In this document: positions 6,888-15,018 of the stretch, one piece after another | How positions within the stretch are numbered: position 1 is the stretch's first letter | How the letters are laid out: the number at the start of each line of letters is the position of its first letter | NCBI GenBank assembly: GCA_017551665.1 | Contig: JAFZLB010000058.1 | Span: forward strand, 1-39,272 | Direction of reading: 5' to 3' | Source of the DNA: Lachnospiraceae bacterium | GTDB lineage: Bacteria; Bacillota; Clostridia; Lachnospirales; Lachnospiraceae | DNA: 39,272 nucleotides | Position numbers and translations under genes: made by a program | The notes under the pieces: model-generated | The model's database searches: none | What the model saw: the letters and a program-made list of their open reading frames with translations, nothing else | Told to the model about the DNA's origin: nothing

Positions 6888-8003
6888 TCATCCGTCGGAA
6901 TAATGAAAGCGCCCCGCGTCTTCCAGCGCCTTGATTTCGTTTGCAAGAAGATCCTCCACCAAAGAGCGCATCCCCTGCATTCTTGCGGAAACGTCTTCTA
7001 CGGAACGCAGGCGGAAGGCGGAATCCGGATCGGCCAGTTCCTCCAGTATCCGGTCGTTTGCCTTCTCGTCATAATGCGTGAAGTCCATGTAGCGGTCCAA
7101 ATCCGTGATAAGTGCCCGGTCGTCGCAGAAAAAGTAAGCGGAGACGTTGTCATACGAAAGCACCCGCGCCAGAACCTGTTCGCATTCATACAGCACCTGT
7201 TCGAGCGTGCCCGCGCGGTAGACGCTGTCCCAGTACAGCATGGAAAGGGGCGGCAGGAAGAAGACAAAGTCCGTTGCCGGATGCGCTTCGATCAGGGCCA
7301 GAAGCCGCGCGCAGTTCGCCTCAAAGTTTTCGCTGCCGGCTTCTTTGTCCCCCATGGGCTCCGTCCGCGGATGCCGCGGATAGTGGGAGAGCGTGGCGGC
7401 TTCGGAAAAATCCTTCTCCGCGTACCAGCTGTATGGCCGCTCCGCCACAAAACGGGCAGAGGCGGACTGGGCCAGTTCATAGGGAATCCGGCGCAACAGC
7501 ACGTCTTTGTTGAGCAGATAAGAGACATCGTTGAAGGGATTTTTGTCCTGCAAATAAAAGGGATAGCCGGTCTCCGCAAAGCTTTCTTCCGCTGTCCCGT
7601 GCAGCGGCGCGGGGTCCAGATTGAACAGCACGAGCTTCAGTGCGGGCTGCGCTTCAAAGGCCTCGTCCGCGTAGGCGCAAAGGTCAAAGAGATTGCCGCC
7701 GGAGCGCACGGCCTTGACGAAGGGAAAACCAAAGAGCGCTTCCGCCTGTGAAAGATCAAAGTTGTCCGCGTGGGAGGAGCCGAGCAGGATGCCGTCATAG
7801 TCAAATGTACGCAGCGTTCCGTCCACCTGATGCTCCTTTTCCGTCAGCACCGGACGCAGCCCGAAGGAAGGCGCGTGGTAGTGGTAAAAGGGGTCAAAGA
7901 CAAGGACGGTCAGGGCGCAAAGAAGCAGCAATAACAAAGCCCCCGCAAGGAAGCGGCGAAGGAAGATGCGGTATGCGTTTGTGGTCTTTCTTTCGTTCTC
8001 CAT
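6888..8003 (-). CDS. Membrane-anchored partner protein of MBOAT acyltransferase
   Basis: A 371-residue protein with one N-terminal membrane segment (about 17-35, Leu-rich) and a large extracytoplasmic domain. It follows the MBOAT gene on the minus strand with only 3 bp between stop and start, so the two form one operon. It contains ILLGSSHADNFD (about 71-82), a GSSH-type nucleophile-like motif, and later VFFLPPLSMLYWDSV and DFTHYDEKAND. These recall the SGNH-like accessory proteins (AlgJ, DltD or PatB type) that receive an acyl group exported by an MBOAT partner and transfer it to a glycan or teichoic acid. That role is inferred from pairing and layout; the exact substrate cannot be read from sequence. 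Confidence 0.7.
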   Translation of the reverse strand: MENERKTTNAYRIFLRRFLAGALLLLLLCALTVLVFDPFYHYHAPSFGLRPVLTEKEHQVDGTLRTFDYDGILLGSSHADNFDLSQAEALFGFPFVKAVRSGGNLFDLCAYADEAFEAQPALKLVLFNLDPAPLHGTAEESFAETGYPFYLQDKNPFNDVSYLLNKDVLLRRIPYELAQSASARFVAERPYSWYAEKDFSEAATLSHYPRHPRTEPMGDKEAGSENFEANCARLLALIEAHPATDFVFFLPPLSMLYWDSVYRAGTLEQVLYECEQVLARVLSYDNVSAYFFCDDRALITDLDRYMDFTHYDEKANDRILEELADPDSAFRLRSVEDVSARMQGMRSLVEDLLANEIKALEDAGRFHYSDG

Positions 8004-8006
8004 ATG

Positions 8007-9464
8007 CTAATACTGAAAATACAAAAAGCTGCCGACGCCCGAAAAGGAGAGCACCGACCAGGCGAGGAGCAGGGACAGCAGCAGGGCCCTCGGAAGGGAG
8101 CAAAACTGTGCTTCCGTCCATTCCGATACGCGGCGCCTCGCGTTTTTGGCACATAACAAAACGATCACCAGGCAGAGGAAGAGCGCGGCAAAGAGCCAGG
8201 CGCCAAGCTCTTCGAGGGCGGGATTCGCGTAGGCAAAGAGATTTTTCACCAGCCAGCTTTCCGGCGTGACGACCAGTGTCGGCAGCACCCGGATGAAGGC
8301 GCGGGAGATTGGTACCGGTAGCAGGAGATGCCGCAGCATCGTCAGGGCCGTTTCCACATCCGGCGCGCGGAAAAACACAAAGGCCAGGCTGACCCAGACA
8401 AATGTTACGAGCCGCCGCAAAACAAGCGGCAGCCGGTCCAAGGTGCGAAACAGGGAGCTGTCTTTACCCAGCGCCCGCAGCGCGACCGGAAGTCCGGCCA
8501 GAAAACCCCAGATCAGATAGCCTAAGGTGGAACCGTGCCAGAAGCCGCTGATCAGAAAGACCATCAGCGTCAAAAGTACGGCGCGTCCCTTTCCCCGGCG
8601 GCTTCCGCCAAGCGGTTGATAGACATAGCGCAGGAAAAAACGGGAGAGTGTGATATGCCAGCGCCGCCAAAGCTCTTTTGCGGAAGCGGCCTGCAAGGGT
8701 GAATCAAAGTTGAGCGGAAGGCGAAGCCCCAGCATCCCGGAAATCCCTTCCGCCATATCGCAGTAGCCGGAAAAATCAAAGTAGAGCTGCGGCACGAAGA
8801 GGAAGACGGCCACGGCGGCAGAGAGCGTTTCCGTGCGGGGCAGGTATTCGTAGGAAAGATCGACAAAGTGCCCGAGCGTATCCGCGACCAAAAGCTTTTT
8901 GGCAAGACCGAGCGTAAAGAGCGAAAGCCCCCGCGCCAAAAACTCCGCCCGGAAAGGGCGCTCCGTCGCGGTAGTAAACTGTCCGATCATGTCTTCGCGC
9001 AGCGTAATCGGCCCCTGTGTGAGCGTCGGGAAAAACAAAAGAAAGGCCAGGACGGAATAAAGGTCATCCCGTTCGCCTTCGTTTGCGACATCTGCAAGGT
9101 AAGCGATGTGCCGCAGCGTATAAAAGCCGAGGCCCACGGGCAGCAGGAGCCGCATGGACGGCGGAATCTTGTACAGCAAAAGCAAAAACAGCTGTGAAAC
9201 AATGCCCGCGGCGGCAAGCCCCTTGACGAGCGCACCCCGCGCCCGCACCCCCGGCAGCGTCATCAGACGGGAGATCAGAACCGTCAGCAGCACGCTTCCC
9301 GCAAGAAGCAGCAGTGCCCGGACGCCGAAGGAAGCGTAAAACATCAGCGACATCGCACATAAAAAAGAAAGCGCCGCCCTGTGCATGCCGCGATGAAGAA
9401 GCAGATACCATCCGGCCAACAGCACCGGAAGAAACAAAAACAAAAAGGAATAGGTCTGGAACAT
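8007..9464 (-). CDS. MBOAT family membrane O-acyltransferase
   Basis: A 485-residue polytopic membrane protein of the AlgI/DltB/PatA group, which moves acyl groups across the membrane for O-acylation of surface polymers. The start MFQTYSFLFLFLPVLLAGWY is typical of the family. Conserved parts include LYFDFSGYCDMAEGISGMLG (about 227-246), LWRRWHITLSRF (about 265-276), YVYQPLGGSRRG (about 280-291) and GFWHGSTLGYLIWG (about 307-320) with the invariant His310. It is the first gene of a two-gene minus-strand operon with the GSSH protein. A TATAAT (9471-9476, minus strand) lies only 6 nt before the start codon, so the mRNA may have almost no leader. Confidence 0.92.
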   Translation of the reverse strand: MFQTYSFLFLFLPVLLAGWYLLLHRGMHRAALSFLCAMSLMFYASFGVRALLLLAGSVLLTVLISRLMTLPGVRARGALVKGLAAAGIVSQLFLLLLYKIPPSMRLLLPVGLGFYTLRHIAYLADVANEGERDDLYSVLAFLLFFPTLTQGPITLREDMIGQFTTATERPFRAEFLARGLSLFTLGLAKKLLVADTLGHFVDLSYEYLPRTETLSAAVAVFLFVPQLYFDFSGYCDMAEGISGMLGLRLPLNFDSPLQAASAKELWRRWHITLSRFFLRYVYQPLGGSRRGKGRAVLLTLMVFLISGFWHGSTLGYLIWGFLAGLPVALRALGKDSSLFRTLDRLPLVLRRLVTFVWVSLAFVFFRAPDVETALTMLRHLLLPVPISRAFIRVLPTLVVTPESWLVKNLFAYANPALEELGAWLFAALFLCLVIVLLCAKNARRRVSEWTEAQFCSLPRALLLSLLLAWSVLSFSGVGSFLYFQY

Positions 9465-9470
9465 ACTGTT

Positions 9471-9476
9471 ATTATA
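9471..9476 (-). promoter_or_regulatory. Possible -10 box of the MBOAT operon
   Basis: TATAAT on the minus strand ends 6 nt upstream of the ATG of the MBOAT gene. No good -35 box is seen 17 bp further upstream. If real it would give a leaderless or near-leaderless transcript. Confidence 0.3.
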
Positions 9477-9541
9477 CTACATGGCGGAGCAGGAGGGGAG
9501 TGTGGTACAATCATACCGTAGCAAAAAAGCGGACGGAATCC

Positions 9542-10909
9542 ATGAAAATGAAAAGAATAATCCTTCACATCACCGCACTGACCATCTGCCTTTCTCTTTT
9601 CTCCTGCTCGACAGGAAGCGTTTCGCAGGGCGGAGCGGGCGACACGGTGGAAGAGAGCCATACGGCGGAAGCGCAGGCGCAGGAACATTCCCATACCGAT
9701 ACCGAAGCGGAAACGCCCCTGCTGACGGCGGACAATTTTGATTATCGCCGTTACGCGGATGAGCACGCGGACATCAAGGATGCCTACGGATATGACAAAG
9801 CATTGTTGTTCCAGCATCTGGTGACGCACGGCATTTTGGAGGGGCGTAGCTGGCATTCCACGGATCCCGCCGTGGAAGAGGTCATCATGGGCTATGACGC
9901 GGAAGCAAAGGCAGCGCTGATACGCTCTTTGGTGGGGGATGCCTTTGAGCGGCAAAGCGGGGAGAACGACCTGATTCTGCCGGACATCACGGGACCGGAG
10001 CTGTTAATCGAGGCGCAAATTGACTGGCAAAAATATGCTTCCGACTATCCGGAAGCTGCGGAAGCCTGCGGGGAAGACGAGGCGCTTCTTGCGGCCTTTT
10101 TCTGGGAGCGGGGCATCCGCGACGGTCATATCGTTCATTCCAATGACGCCGAAAAGGAAGCCGTCCTGACGGGAGAAGATGCCGTTGCCCGGGCGGAGCT
10201 TTTGAAATATTACCGGAACCCGTATTATTTGGGCGGTGACCCGGAGGATTGGGTAAAGGAGAATTTTACCGAAGAAGAAGAGGAACGCATCCGCCGCTTT
10301 TATGAACAGACGCTTCTGACCGGGGATTCCATCATGCAGGGCTTTCAGCGTGTTTGCGCGGCTTCCGAAGACCCGCTGCTGCTCTCCTTCCAGTTTTTCG
10401 CAAGCCACGGCTATACGCTGGAGCTGGCCTTGCAGGATTTTGAAGGGGGCGGGTATCATCCGGTATATCGCGGCAAACGCCTGCCCTTGTGGGAATCCGT
10501 TCCGATGATGGACAGCCGCCGGCTGATCTGTTTTATCGGCAGCGGGGATTTGTCCGTGGAGCGTACGGTGGAAGAAACCGTGGACATGTACGAACAACTC
10601 TTAAAGCGCATCGAAGCCGCCGCGCCGGACATCAGGATCATGGTGATGAGCCTGACCTATGTGTATGACGGCGTCGACCGTGCGATTCTGTACAGCGCAA
10701 AGATTGCCGCGACGAATGAAGCCCTGTACCGCATGACACAAAACAACGGCTGGGAATTTTTGGATGTTTCCTACGCGTTGTCCGACGGAAAAGGAAATCT
10801 GACAGCGGAATACTCCCTGGACCAGCAGACACATTACATCCCGGAAGCCTATGCGGTCTGGGTGCGCTGCCTCAAATCCTTTGCACTTCGGGAAGCGCAG
10901 CAACCGTAA
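9542..10909 (+). CDS. SGNH-hydrolase lipoprotein with N-terminal repeats
   Basis: A 455-residue lipoprotein. The start is placed at the ATG at 9542, because MKMKR and a hydrophobic stretch lead to the lipobox LFSC (Cys22); the frame is open further upstream but that part overlaps the MBOAT gene. After a Glu/Ala/His-rich linker come two helical repeat units: FDYRRYADEHADIKDAYGYD followed by HGILEGR and HSTDPAVEE, and IDWQKYASDYPEAAEACGED followed by RGIRDG and HSNDAEKE. The C-terminal half is SGNH-like: LLTGDSIMQGFQRV carries the GDS nucleophile motif and DQQTHYIPEAY the late Asp/His motif. It is probably an esterase acting on an acylated surface glycan. It is divergent from the MBOAT operon and has a paralog at 33826-35295. 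Confidence 0.75.
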   Translation: MKMKRIILHITALTICLSLFSCSTGSVSQGGAGDTVEESHTAEAQAQEHSHTDTEAETPLLTADNFDYRRYADEHADIKDAYGYDKALLFQHLVTHGILEGRSWHSTDPAVEEVIMGYDAEAKAALIRSLVGDAFERQSGENDLILPDITGPELLIEAQIDWQKYASDYPEAAEACGEDEALLAAFFWERGIRDGHIVHSNDAEKEAVLTGEDAVARAELLKYYRNPYYLGGDPEDWVKENFTEEEEERIRRFYEQTLLTGDSIMQGFQRVCAASEDPLLLSFQFFASHGYTLELALQDFEGGGYHPVYRGKRLPLWESVPMMDSRRLICFIGSGDLSVERTVEETVDMYEQLLKRIEAAAPDIRIMVMSLTYVYDGVDRAILYSAKIAATNEALYRMTQNNGWEFLDVSYALSDGKGNLTAEYSLDQQTHYIPEAYAVWVRCLKSFALREAQQP

Positions 10910-10929
10910 GCCCTTTCTGAAACGAACAT

Positions 10930-11715
10930 TCAGCGTAAATCCTTCTTCCGGTAGACAAGAAAAGCGGCCAAAACCCCAACGCAGAGAAAGCACATGCCCG
11001 GGGCAAGGTAGCGCGGCTGCAGCGCGCCGTCGCGCATGATGTCCGCGGCCTCCGCGTAGGAAAAGGGCGTGACGTATTTCAGCGCTTTTGCGCTCTCCGA
11101 GATATTCGCCATCAGATTCAGACAATAGAAGACCAGCGCCAGTCCCAGGCCGATGCCGGCATTATTTCTGTGAAGACAGGCGGAAATCCCGAAGCAGATC
11201 CCCGCGATCTCCAGCTGCAGCAGCAAAAAGGCCAGATGCAGCAAAAGCAGTTCTTTCCAAAAGATCGTCTCCCCGATGGCGGCAATGGAGGCAAGCGAAA
11301 GGACAAGCACCACCGCGTTGCAGATCAGAATCTGTAAAAACACCGCCAGCGCCTTTTCCGCCACCGCGCGACTGCGCGTGATGGGGTGGGCGAATAAAAA
11401 CTCCGCCGTGTGATTCCCCTCTTCCTTTGCGAGCGCGAAAATCCCCGTCAGCGCGGCAAAGAGCGCGCCGCCGATGCCGAGGACATTGCCGCATTCAATG
11501 CCGTAATAGCCCTGAAAGGTCCCGAAATCCAGCTGGTCCATGCCGAAGGCTTTCGTGAAGGAGCCCATTTCGGCAAAGATATCGCCGACATCGCCCATCA
11601 TGCCCTTCATCTCCGGAAAGAGGAAGACACAGATGACCAGAAAGGCGCTGATCGCAAGCGTCCAGATCAGCAGAGACTTCCTTCCCCGTTTCAGTTCATG
11701 CTTCAGCAGTACCAT
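10930..11715 (-). CDS. ABC-2 type transporter permease
   Basis: A 261-residue membrane protein with about six hydrophobic segments, for example SLLIWTLAISAFLVICVFLF (about 14-33), NVLGIGGALFAALTGIFALA (about 77-96) and YLAPGMCFLCVGVLAAFLVY near the end. The sequence GNHTAEFLFAHPITRSR between the second and third segments is the cytoplasmic coupling pattern of ABC-2 permeases. It starts 3 bp after the ABC ATPase stop codon and must form the membrane part of that exporter. The substrate is unknown. Its end is only 20 bp from the end of the convergent SGNH lipoprotein gene, with no obvious terminator between them. Confidence 0.85.
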   Translation of the reverse strand: MVLLKHELKRGRKSLLIWTLAISAFLVICVFLFPEMKGMMGDVGDIFAEMGSFTKAFGMDQLDFGTFQGYYGIECGNVLGIGGALFAALTGIFALAKEEGNHTAEFLFAHPITRSRAVAEKALAVFLQILICNAVVLVLSLASIAAIGETIFWKELLLLHLAFLLLQLEIAGICFGISACLHRNNAGIGLGLALVFYCLNLMANISESAKALKYVTPFSYAEAADIMRDGALQPRYLAPGMCFLCVGVLAAFLVYRKKDLR

Positions 11716-11718
11716 TCC

Positions 11719-12603
11719 TTACTCCGTGTAAAAATGCATAAAGATTTCTTCCAGTTCCGGCTCCGCCATCGTCACGTCCGGGACTTCTGCTTCCGCCAGA
11801 AGGCGCATCAGTTCCGGCACATGCCCGTCAAAGAAAAACTGCGTCGCCTTTCCCGTCTCCGTCAGATTCTTTACGCCGGAAAGCGCGGTGAGTCTGTCCG
11901 AAAGTGAAGAAAGCATATCCCCGCGCAGCGTCACGCGCTTGGCCTTTTTCCCGGCAAGGGCCGAAACGCTGTCGCAGGCAATGACCGCGCCCTCGCGGAT
12001 CACGGCCGCCCGTGTGCAGTTGTGTTCGATTTCGGAAAGGATGTGACTGGACAAAAAGACGGTATCCCCCGCAGCGTTCCGCTCTCTGATGATGTCAAAA
12101 AAGGCATGCTGCATCAAAGGGTCTAAGCCGCTGGTCGGCTCATCCAGGACCAGGAGCTTTGGTTTGTGCTGCAGGGCACAGACAATGGCCACCTTTTTAC
12201 GGTTGCCGAAGGACAGATCGTCCGCTTTTCTTGTGGTATCCAGCTGCAGCCGCTCGCAGAGCAGACCGCTTTCCTCGCGGCAGTCCGCTCCCTGCAGATC
12301 CGCGGACAGCTTCAGAATCTCCGACACGCGCATGCCGTGGTAAAACTGTGCCTCCGAGGGAAGATAGCCGGTGAAGGCACGGATGGCCTCCGAATCCTTA
12401 CCAATGTCCTTGCCGAAGACAGAAGCGCTGCCCGCCGTCGGTTGGATAAAGCCAAGCAAGGTGCGGATGGTGGTGGACTTCCCGGCGCCGTTTGGCCCGA
12501 TGAAGCCGAAGCACTCGCCCTCCGCGACCGTAAGCGACAGATCCACGATGCCGCGCGCCTTGCCGTATGATTTTGTCAGATGCTTGATTTCGATCGCGTT
12601 CAT
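11719..12603 (-). CDS. ABC-2 type exporter ATP-binding protein
   Basis: A 294-residue ATPase that powers the adjacent permease. The start is placed at the ATG at 12603 (MNAIEIKHLTKSYGK); a longer frame upstream overlaps the adenosine deaminase gene and adds an atypical basic N-terminus. Visible parts: Walker A GPNGAGKST (about 38-46), the Q-loop region, signature LSFGNRKKVAI (about 134-144), where the usual LSGGQ is replaced by LSFGN, Walker B LLVLDEPTSGLDP (about 151-163), and the switch His in SSHILSEIEH. The C-terminal 80 residues resemble the regulatory domain of drug and lantibiotic exporter ATPases. It lies 25 bp after the deaminase gene in the same operon. Confidence 0.9.
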   Translation of the reverse strand: MNAIEIKHLTKSYGKARGIVDLSLTVAEGECFGFIGPNGAGKSTTIRTLLGFIQPTAGSASVFGKDIGKDSEAIRAFTGYLPSEAQFYHGMRVSEILKLSADLQGADCREESGLLCERLQLDTTRKADDLSFGNRKKVAIVCALQHKPKLLVLDEPTSGLDPLMQHAFFDIIRERNAAGDTVFLSSHILSEIEHNCTRAAVIREGAVIACDSVSALAGKKAKRVTLRGDMLSSLSDRLTALSGVKNLTETGKATQFFFDGHVPELMRLLAEAEVPDVTMAEPELEEIFMHFYTE

Positions 12604-12628
12604 AACAAACGATGCCTCAGGCCGCGCC

Positions 12629-13630
12629 TCAAAACAGCGCTTCTTCCGCGTATTCCTGCATTTTGCGAATGTCCGCGTCCGTAAAACCGAACAGGCGTTG
12701 TGCCGTCTCAATTTCCTTTTGCATGCTCGTGCCGGACACCGTGCGGTTGTCCGTATTCAGCGTCACGCGCACGCCCATGTCAAAGAGCTGTTTGATCGGG
12801 TGATCTTCCTTATTCATAAACACTCGCGTCTGGAAGTTGGAGAGCAGACAGCACTCCAGCGTGATCTTTTTGACGGCAAGGGTCTGTGCCAGAAGGCGGT
12901 TTTCAATGACGCGCACGCCGTGACCGATGCGCGTGACACCGGCGTCTATGGCCGCCCGAACGCTCCTTGCGCCGTCCGCCTCGCCCGCGTGCACCGTGAA
13001 GGGAATGCCTTTCTCCCGGATATAGCGAAACAAAGGCAGGTACTTCTCCGTCGGGTAAAGCGCCTCGGCCCCCGCAAGATCCATGGCCTTCACCACGTCG
13101 TTTTTTAACTCCGCCACCAGATCCACGAGACGGAAATTCACCTCCGGACCCGTCAGATCCTCCCTTGCGCTTTCCAGGAAGGGCTGTTCCTCCTGGCCGC
13201 GCATGCAGCAGATAATGAGGGAAAGCGTCAACCCCGGATTCAGGCGCATGGCCGTCCTCGCTCCGCGCTCCGCCGCCCGGATCACGTCCTTCGGCGCCAG
13301 GCCTTTCGTACAGCAGGACAGCGGCGCGAAGCGGATTTCCGCCGTTGTTACGCCGTCCTTTAAGAGGTCTTCGCCCAGCTCCGTCACCGCGCGCTCAATG
13401 GCGTCCTCTTCCTGCAAAACCGCAAGCGGCAGGCGGAAGCATTCCAGATAATCATTTAAGTCCTGGCCGCTCGGCAGTGCCGTCATTTTTTTGGAAAGTG
13501 CGTCGATCGCGTCTTTTTTCGGCATCCGGTAAAGATCCGGAATCCCCGTATCCACCCCCTGCCGTCTGGCCAGTTCATAGACCGTGCCGGGGCGGATACT
13601 GCCGTCCAGATGCACATGGAGTTCTGTCAT
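12629..13630 (-). CDS. add: Adenosine deaminase
   Basis: Hydrolyses adenosine to inosine and ammonia in purine salvage, in the cytosol. The start is the ATG at 13630 (MTELHVHLDGS), preceded by GAGGGGG on the minus strand; upstream in-frame Met codons lie in the intergenic promoter region. The 333-residue protein shows the metal-binding HVH (about residues 5-7), VHAGEADG with the catalytic Glu (about 195-202), RIGHGVR (about 214-220) and TLNTDNRTVSGTSM (about 272-285) with the metal-binding Asp. It is divergent from the nucleoside-binding lipoprotein and transporter genes, so uptake and deamination are probably linked. Two exporter genes follow it in the operon. Confidence 0.92.
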   Translation of the reverse strand: MTELHVHLDGSIRPGTVYELARRQGVDTGIPDLYRMPKKDAIDALSKKMTALPSGQDLNDYLECFRLPLAVLQEEDAIERAVTELGEDLLKDGVTTAEIRFAPLSCCTKGLAPKDVIRAAERGARTAMRLNPGLTLSLIICCMRGQEEQPFLESAREDLTGPEVNFRLVDLVAELKNDVVKAMDLAGAEALYPTEKYLPLFRYIREKGIPFTVHAGEADGARSVRAAIDAGVTRIGHGVRVIENRLLAQTLAVKKITLECCLLSNFQTRVFMNKEDHPIKQLFDMGVRVTLNTDNRTVSGTSMQKEIETAQRLFGFTDADIRKMQEYAEEALF

Positions 13631-13706
13631 ACCTCTGTCCCCCTCTTTCAAATGTTCTCCCTTCTTTATTGACGCATACTTCGCGTGATTTTGCAATCTT
13701 TTTTTC

Positions 13707-13736
13707 TTGCCATTCCCTCTTCCCATCGGATATAAT
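13707..13736 (+). promoter_or_regulatory. Promoter of the nucleoside transporter operon
   Basis: TTGCCA (13707-13712), an 18-bp spacer and TATAAT (13731-13736) lie 68 bp upstream of the lipoprotein start codon. No purine riboswitch core was recognised in the leader. Confidence 0.75.
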
Positions 13737-13803
13737 ATAGTATGAAATTCTCCCAAGGGGGAAGAGACAACTTCTATCACTTCTAAGAACAAGGAGGGCA
13801 AGT

Positions 13804-14922
13804 ATGAAAAAGAGATTGTTGGCAATGGTAACGGCAACGGTCATGGCTCTGTCCCTGGTCGCCTGCGGCGGTAGCGGCGGCTCCTCCGGCGGCAGCGCGT
13901 CGACGACGGCGGCACCGGCGGAAAGCTCTACAGCAGCGGCTGAGACCAGCACACCCGCGGAAGCACCGGCGGACTCCGGTGATTTCAAGGTCTGTATCAT
14001 CACGGACGTCGGCGGTGTCAATGACCAGTCCTTCAACCAGTCCGCATGGGAAGGCGCACAGCGCGCCGCTTCGGAGCTTGGCATCACGGCCAATTATCTG
14101 GAGTCCAAAACAGATTCCGACTACACACCCAACATCGAGACCGCGATTGACGAGGGCTATGACCTCATCATCTGCGTGGGCTACATGCTGGCGGACGCCA
14201 CAAGAACGGCAGCCGAGGCACATCCGGACCAGAAGTTCGCGATCATCGACGATTCCACGAACTCCGATCTTTCGAATGTCACCTGCCTGATGTTCGAGCA
14301 GTGCCAGTGCTCTTACCTGGTCGGCTATCTGGCCGGCAAGATGACCGAGAGCAACACCGTCGGTTTCGTCCTCGGTATGGCCTTCGACACCATGCATGAA
14401 TTCGGCTACGGCTATGTGGCGGGCGTTCTCGATGCCAATCCGGACGCGAAGGTCCTTCAGGCCAACGCCAATAACTTCGGCGATTCCGCCGTGGGCAAGA
14501 CGCTGTCGGGCACGATGATTTCCCAGCAGGCGGATGTCATTTATCACGCTGCGGGCGGCACGGGTCTCGGCGTCATCGAAGCCTGCCAGGAAGCCGGCAT
14601 CTGGGCGATCGGCGTGGACTCCGACCAGAGCCACATCGCACCGGGCACGGTTCTTTCCTCCGCCATGAAGCGCGTCGACAACGCGGTGTATGATATCTCC
14701 AAGCTGACGCTCGAAGGCTCCTTCCCGGGCGGCGTCAAGACCTATTCCCTGGAGAACGCCGGCGTGGACATCGCGCCGACAACGGACAACATCCCGGCGG
14801 AGCTGCTTGCGGAGATCGAACAGGTCAAAGCGGACATTATCTCCGGCACGATCAGCGTTCCGAAGAACAAGGCCGAGTTTGAAGCGGCACACGGCGCCGG
14901 CATCTACGAGCTGGCCGACTGA
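13804..14922 (+). CDS. bmpA: BMP-family nucleoside-binding lipoprotein
   Basis: The extracellular substrate-binding protein of a nucleoside ABC importer (BmpA/PnrA/NupN group). The 372-residue protein starts with a KKR signal and the lipobox LVAC (Cys21), followed by a Gly/Ser/Thr/Ala-rich tether to about residue 58. The binding domain begins DFKVCIITDVGGVNDQSFNQ, the family hallmark, with the Asp and Asn-Asp-Gln residues that hold the nucleoside. Later come GFVLGMAFDTM and GVIEACQEAGIWAIGVDSDQ, also typical. It has a strong RBS (AAGGAGGG). It is followed by a 12-bp hairpin and then the ATPase and two permease genes, so it is the first gene of the operon. Confidence 0.92.
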   Translation: MKKRLLAMVTATVMALSLVACGGSGGSSGGSASTTAAPAESSTAAAETSTPAEAPADSGDFKVCIITDVGGVNDQSFNQSAWEGAQRAASELGITANYLESKTDSDYTPNIETAIDEGYDLIICVGYMLADATRTAAEAHPDQKFAIIDDSTNSDLSNVTCLMFEQCQCSYLVGYLAGKMTESNTVGFVLGMAFDTMHEFGYGYVAGVLDANPDAKVLQANANNFGDSAVGKTLSGTMISQQADVIYHAAGGTGLGVIEACQEAGIWAIGVDSDQSHIAPGTVLSSAMKRVDNAVYDISKLTLEGSFPGGVKTYSLENAGVDIAPTTDNIPAELLAEIEQVKADIISGTISVPKNKAEFEAAHGAGIYELAD

Positions 14923-14955
14923 TCACGGCGCTTGCGTTACACAGTGTAAAACCAT

Positions 14956-14985
14956 ACAGGGCAGGGACTTCACTCCCTGCCCTGT
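14956..14985 (+). promoter_or_regulatory. Intercistronic stem-loop after the binding-protein gene
   Basis: A perfect 12-bp stem (14956-14967 with 14974-14985, core GGGCAGGGA/TCCCTGCCC) and a 6-nt loop, followed by GTTCAAAAAT rather than a T-run. It is better read as an mRNA-stabilising or partial-termination element that raises lipoprotein expression over the transporter than as a full terminator. Confidence 0.6.
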
Positions 14986-15018
14986 GTTCAAAAATCGAAG
15001 GGGGGAGGGGGTATTTCT

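Noticed and set aside
6120..7751. Long + strand reading frame antisense to mtnN and the GSSH protein gene
   Set aside because: The minus strand carries the recognisable MtnN motifs and the MBOAT partner. The + frame has no RBS, no known motif and an Arg/His-rich composition typical of antisense frames in GC-rich genes.
13737..13803. Possible purine riboswitch before the nucleoside transporter operon
   Set aside because: The leader is only about 60 nt and lacks the conserved purine-aptamer core.
13783..14892. Minus-strand reading frame antisense to the BMP lipoprotein
   Set aside because: The + frame has a promoter, RBS, lipobox and the family motif. The minus frame has none.
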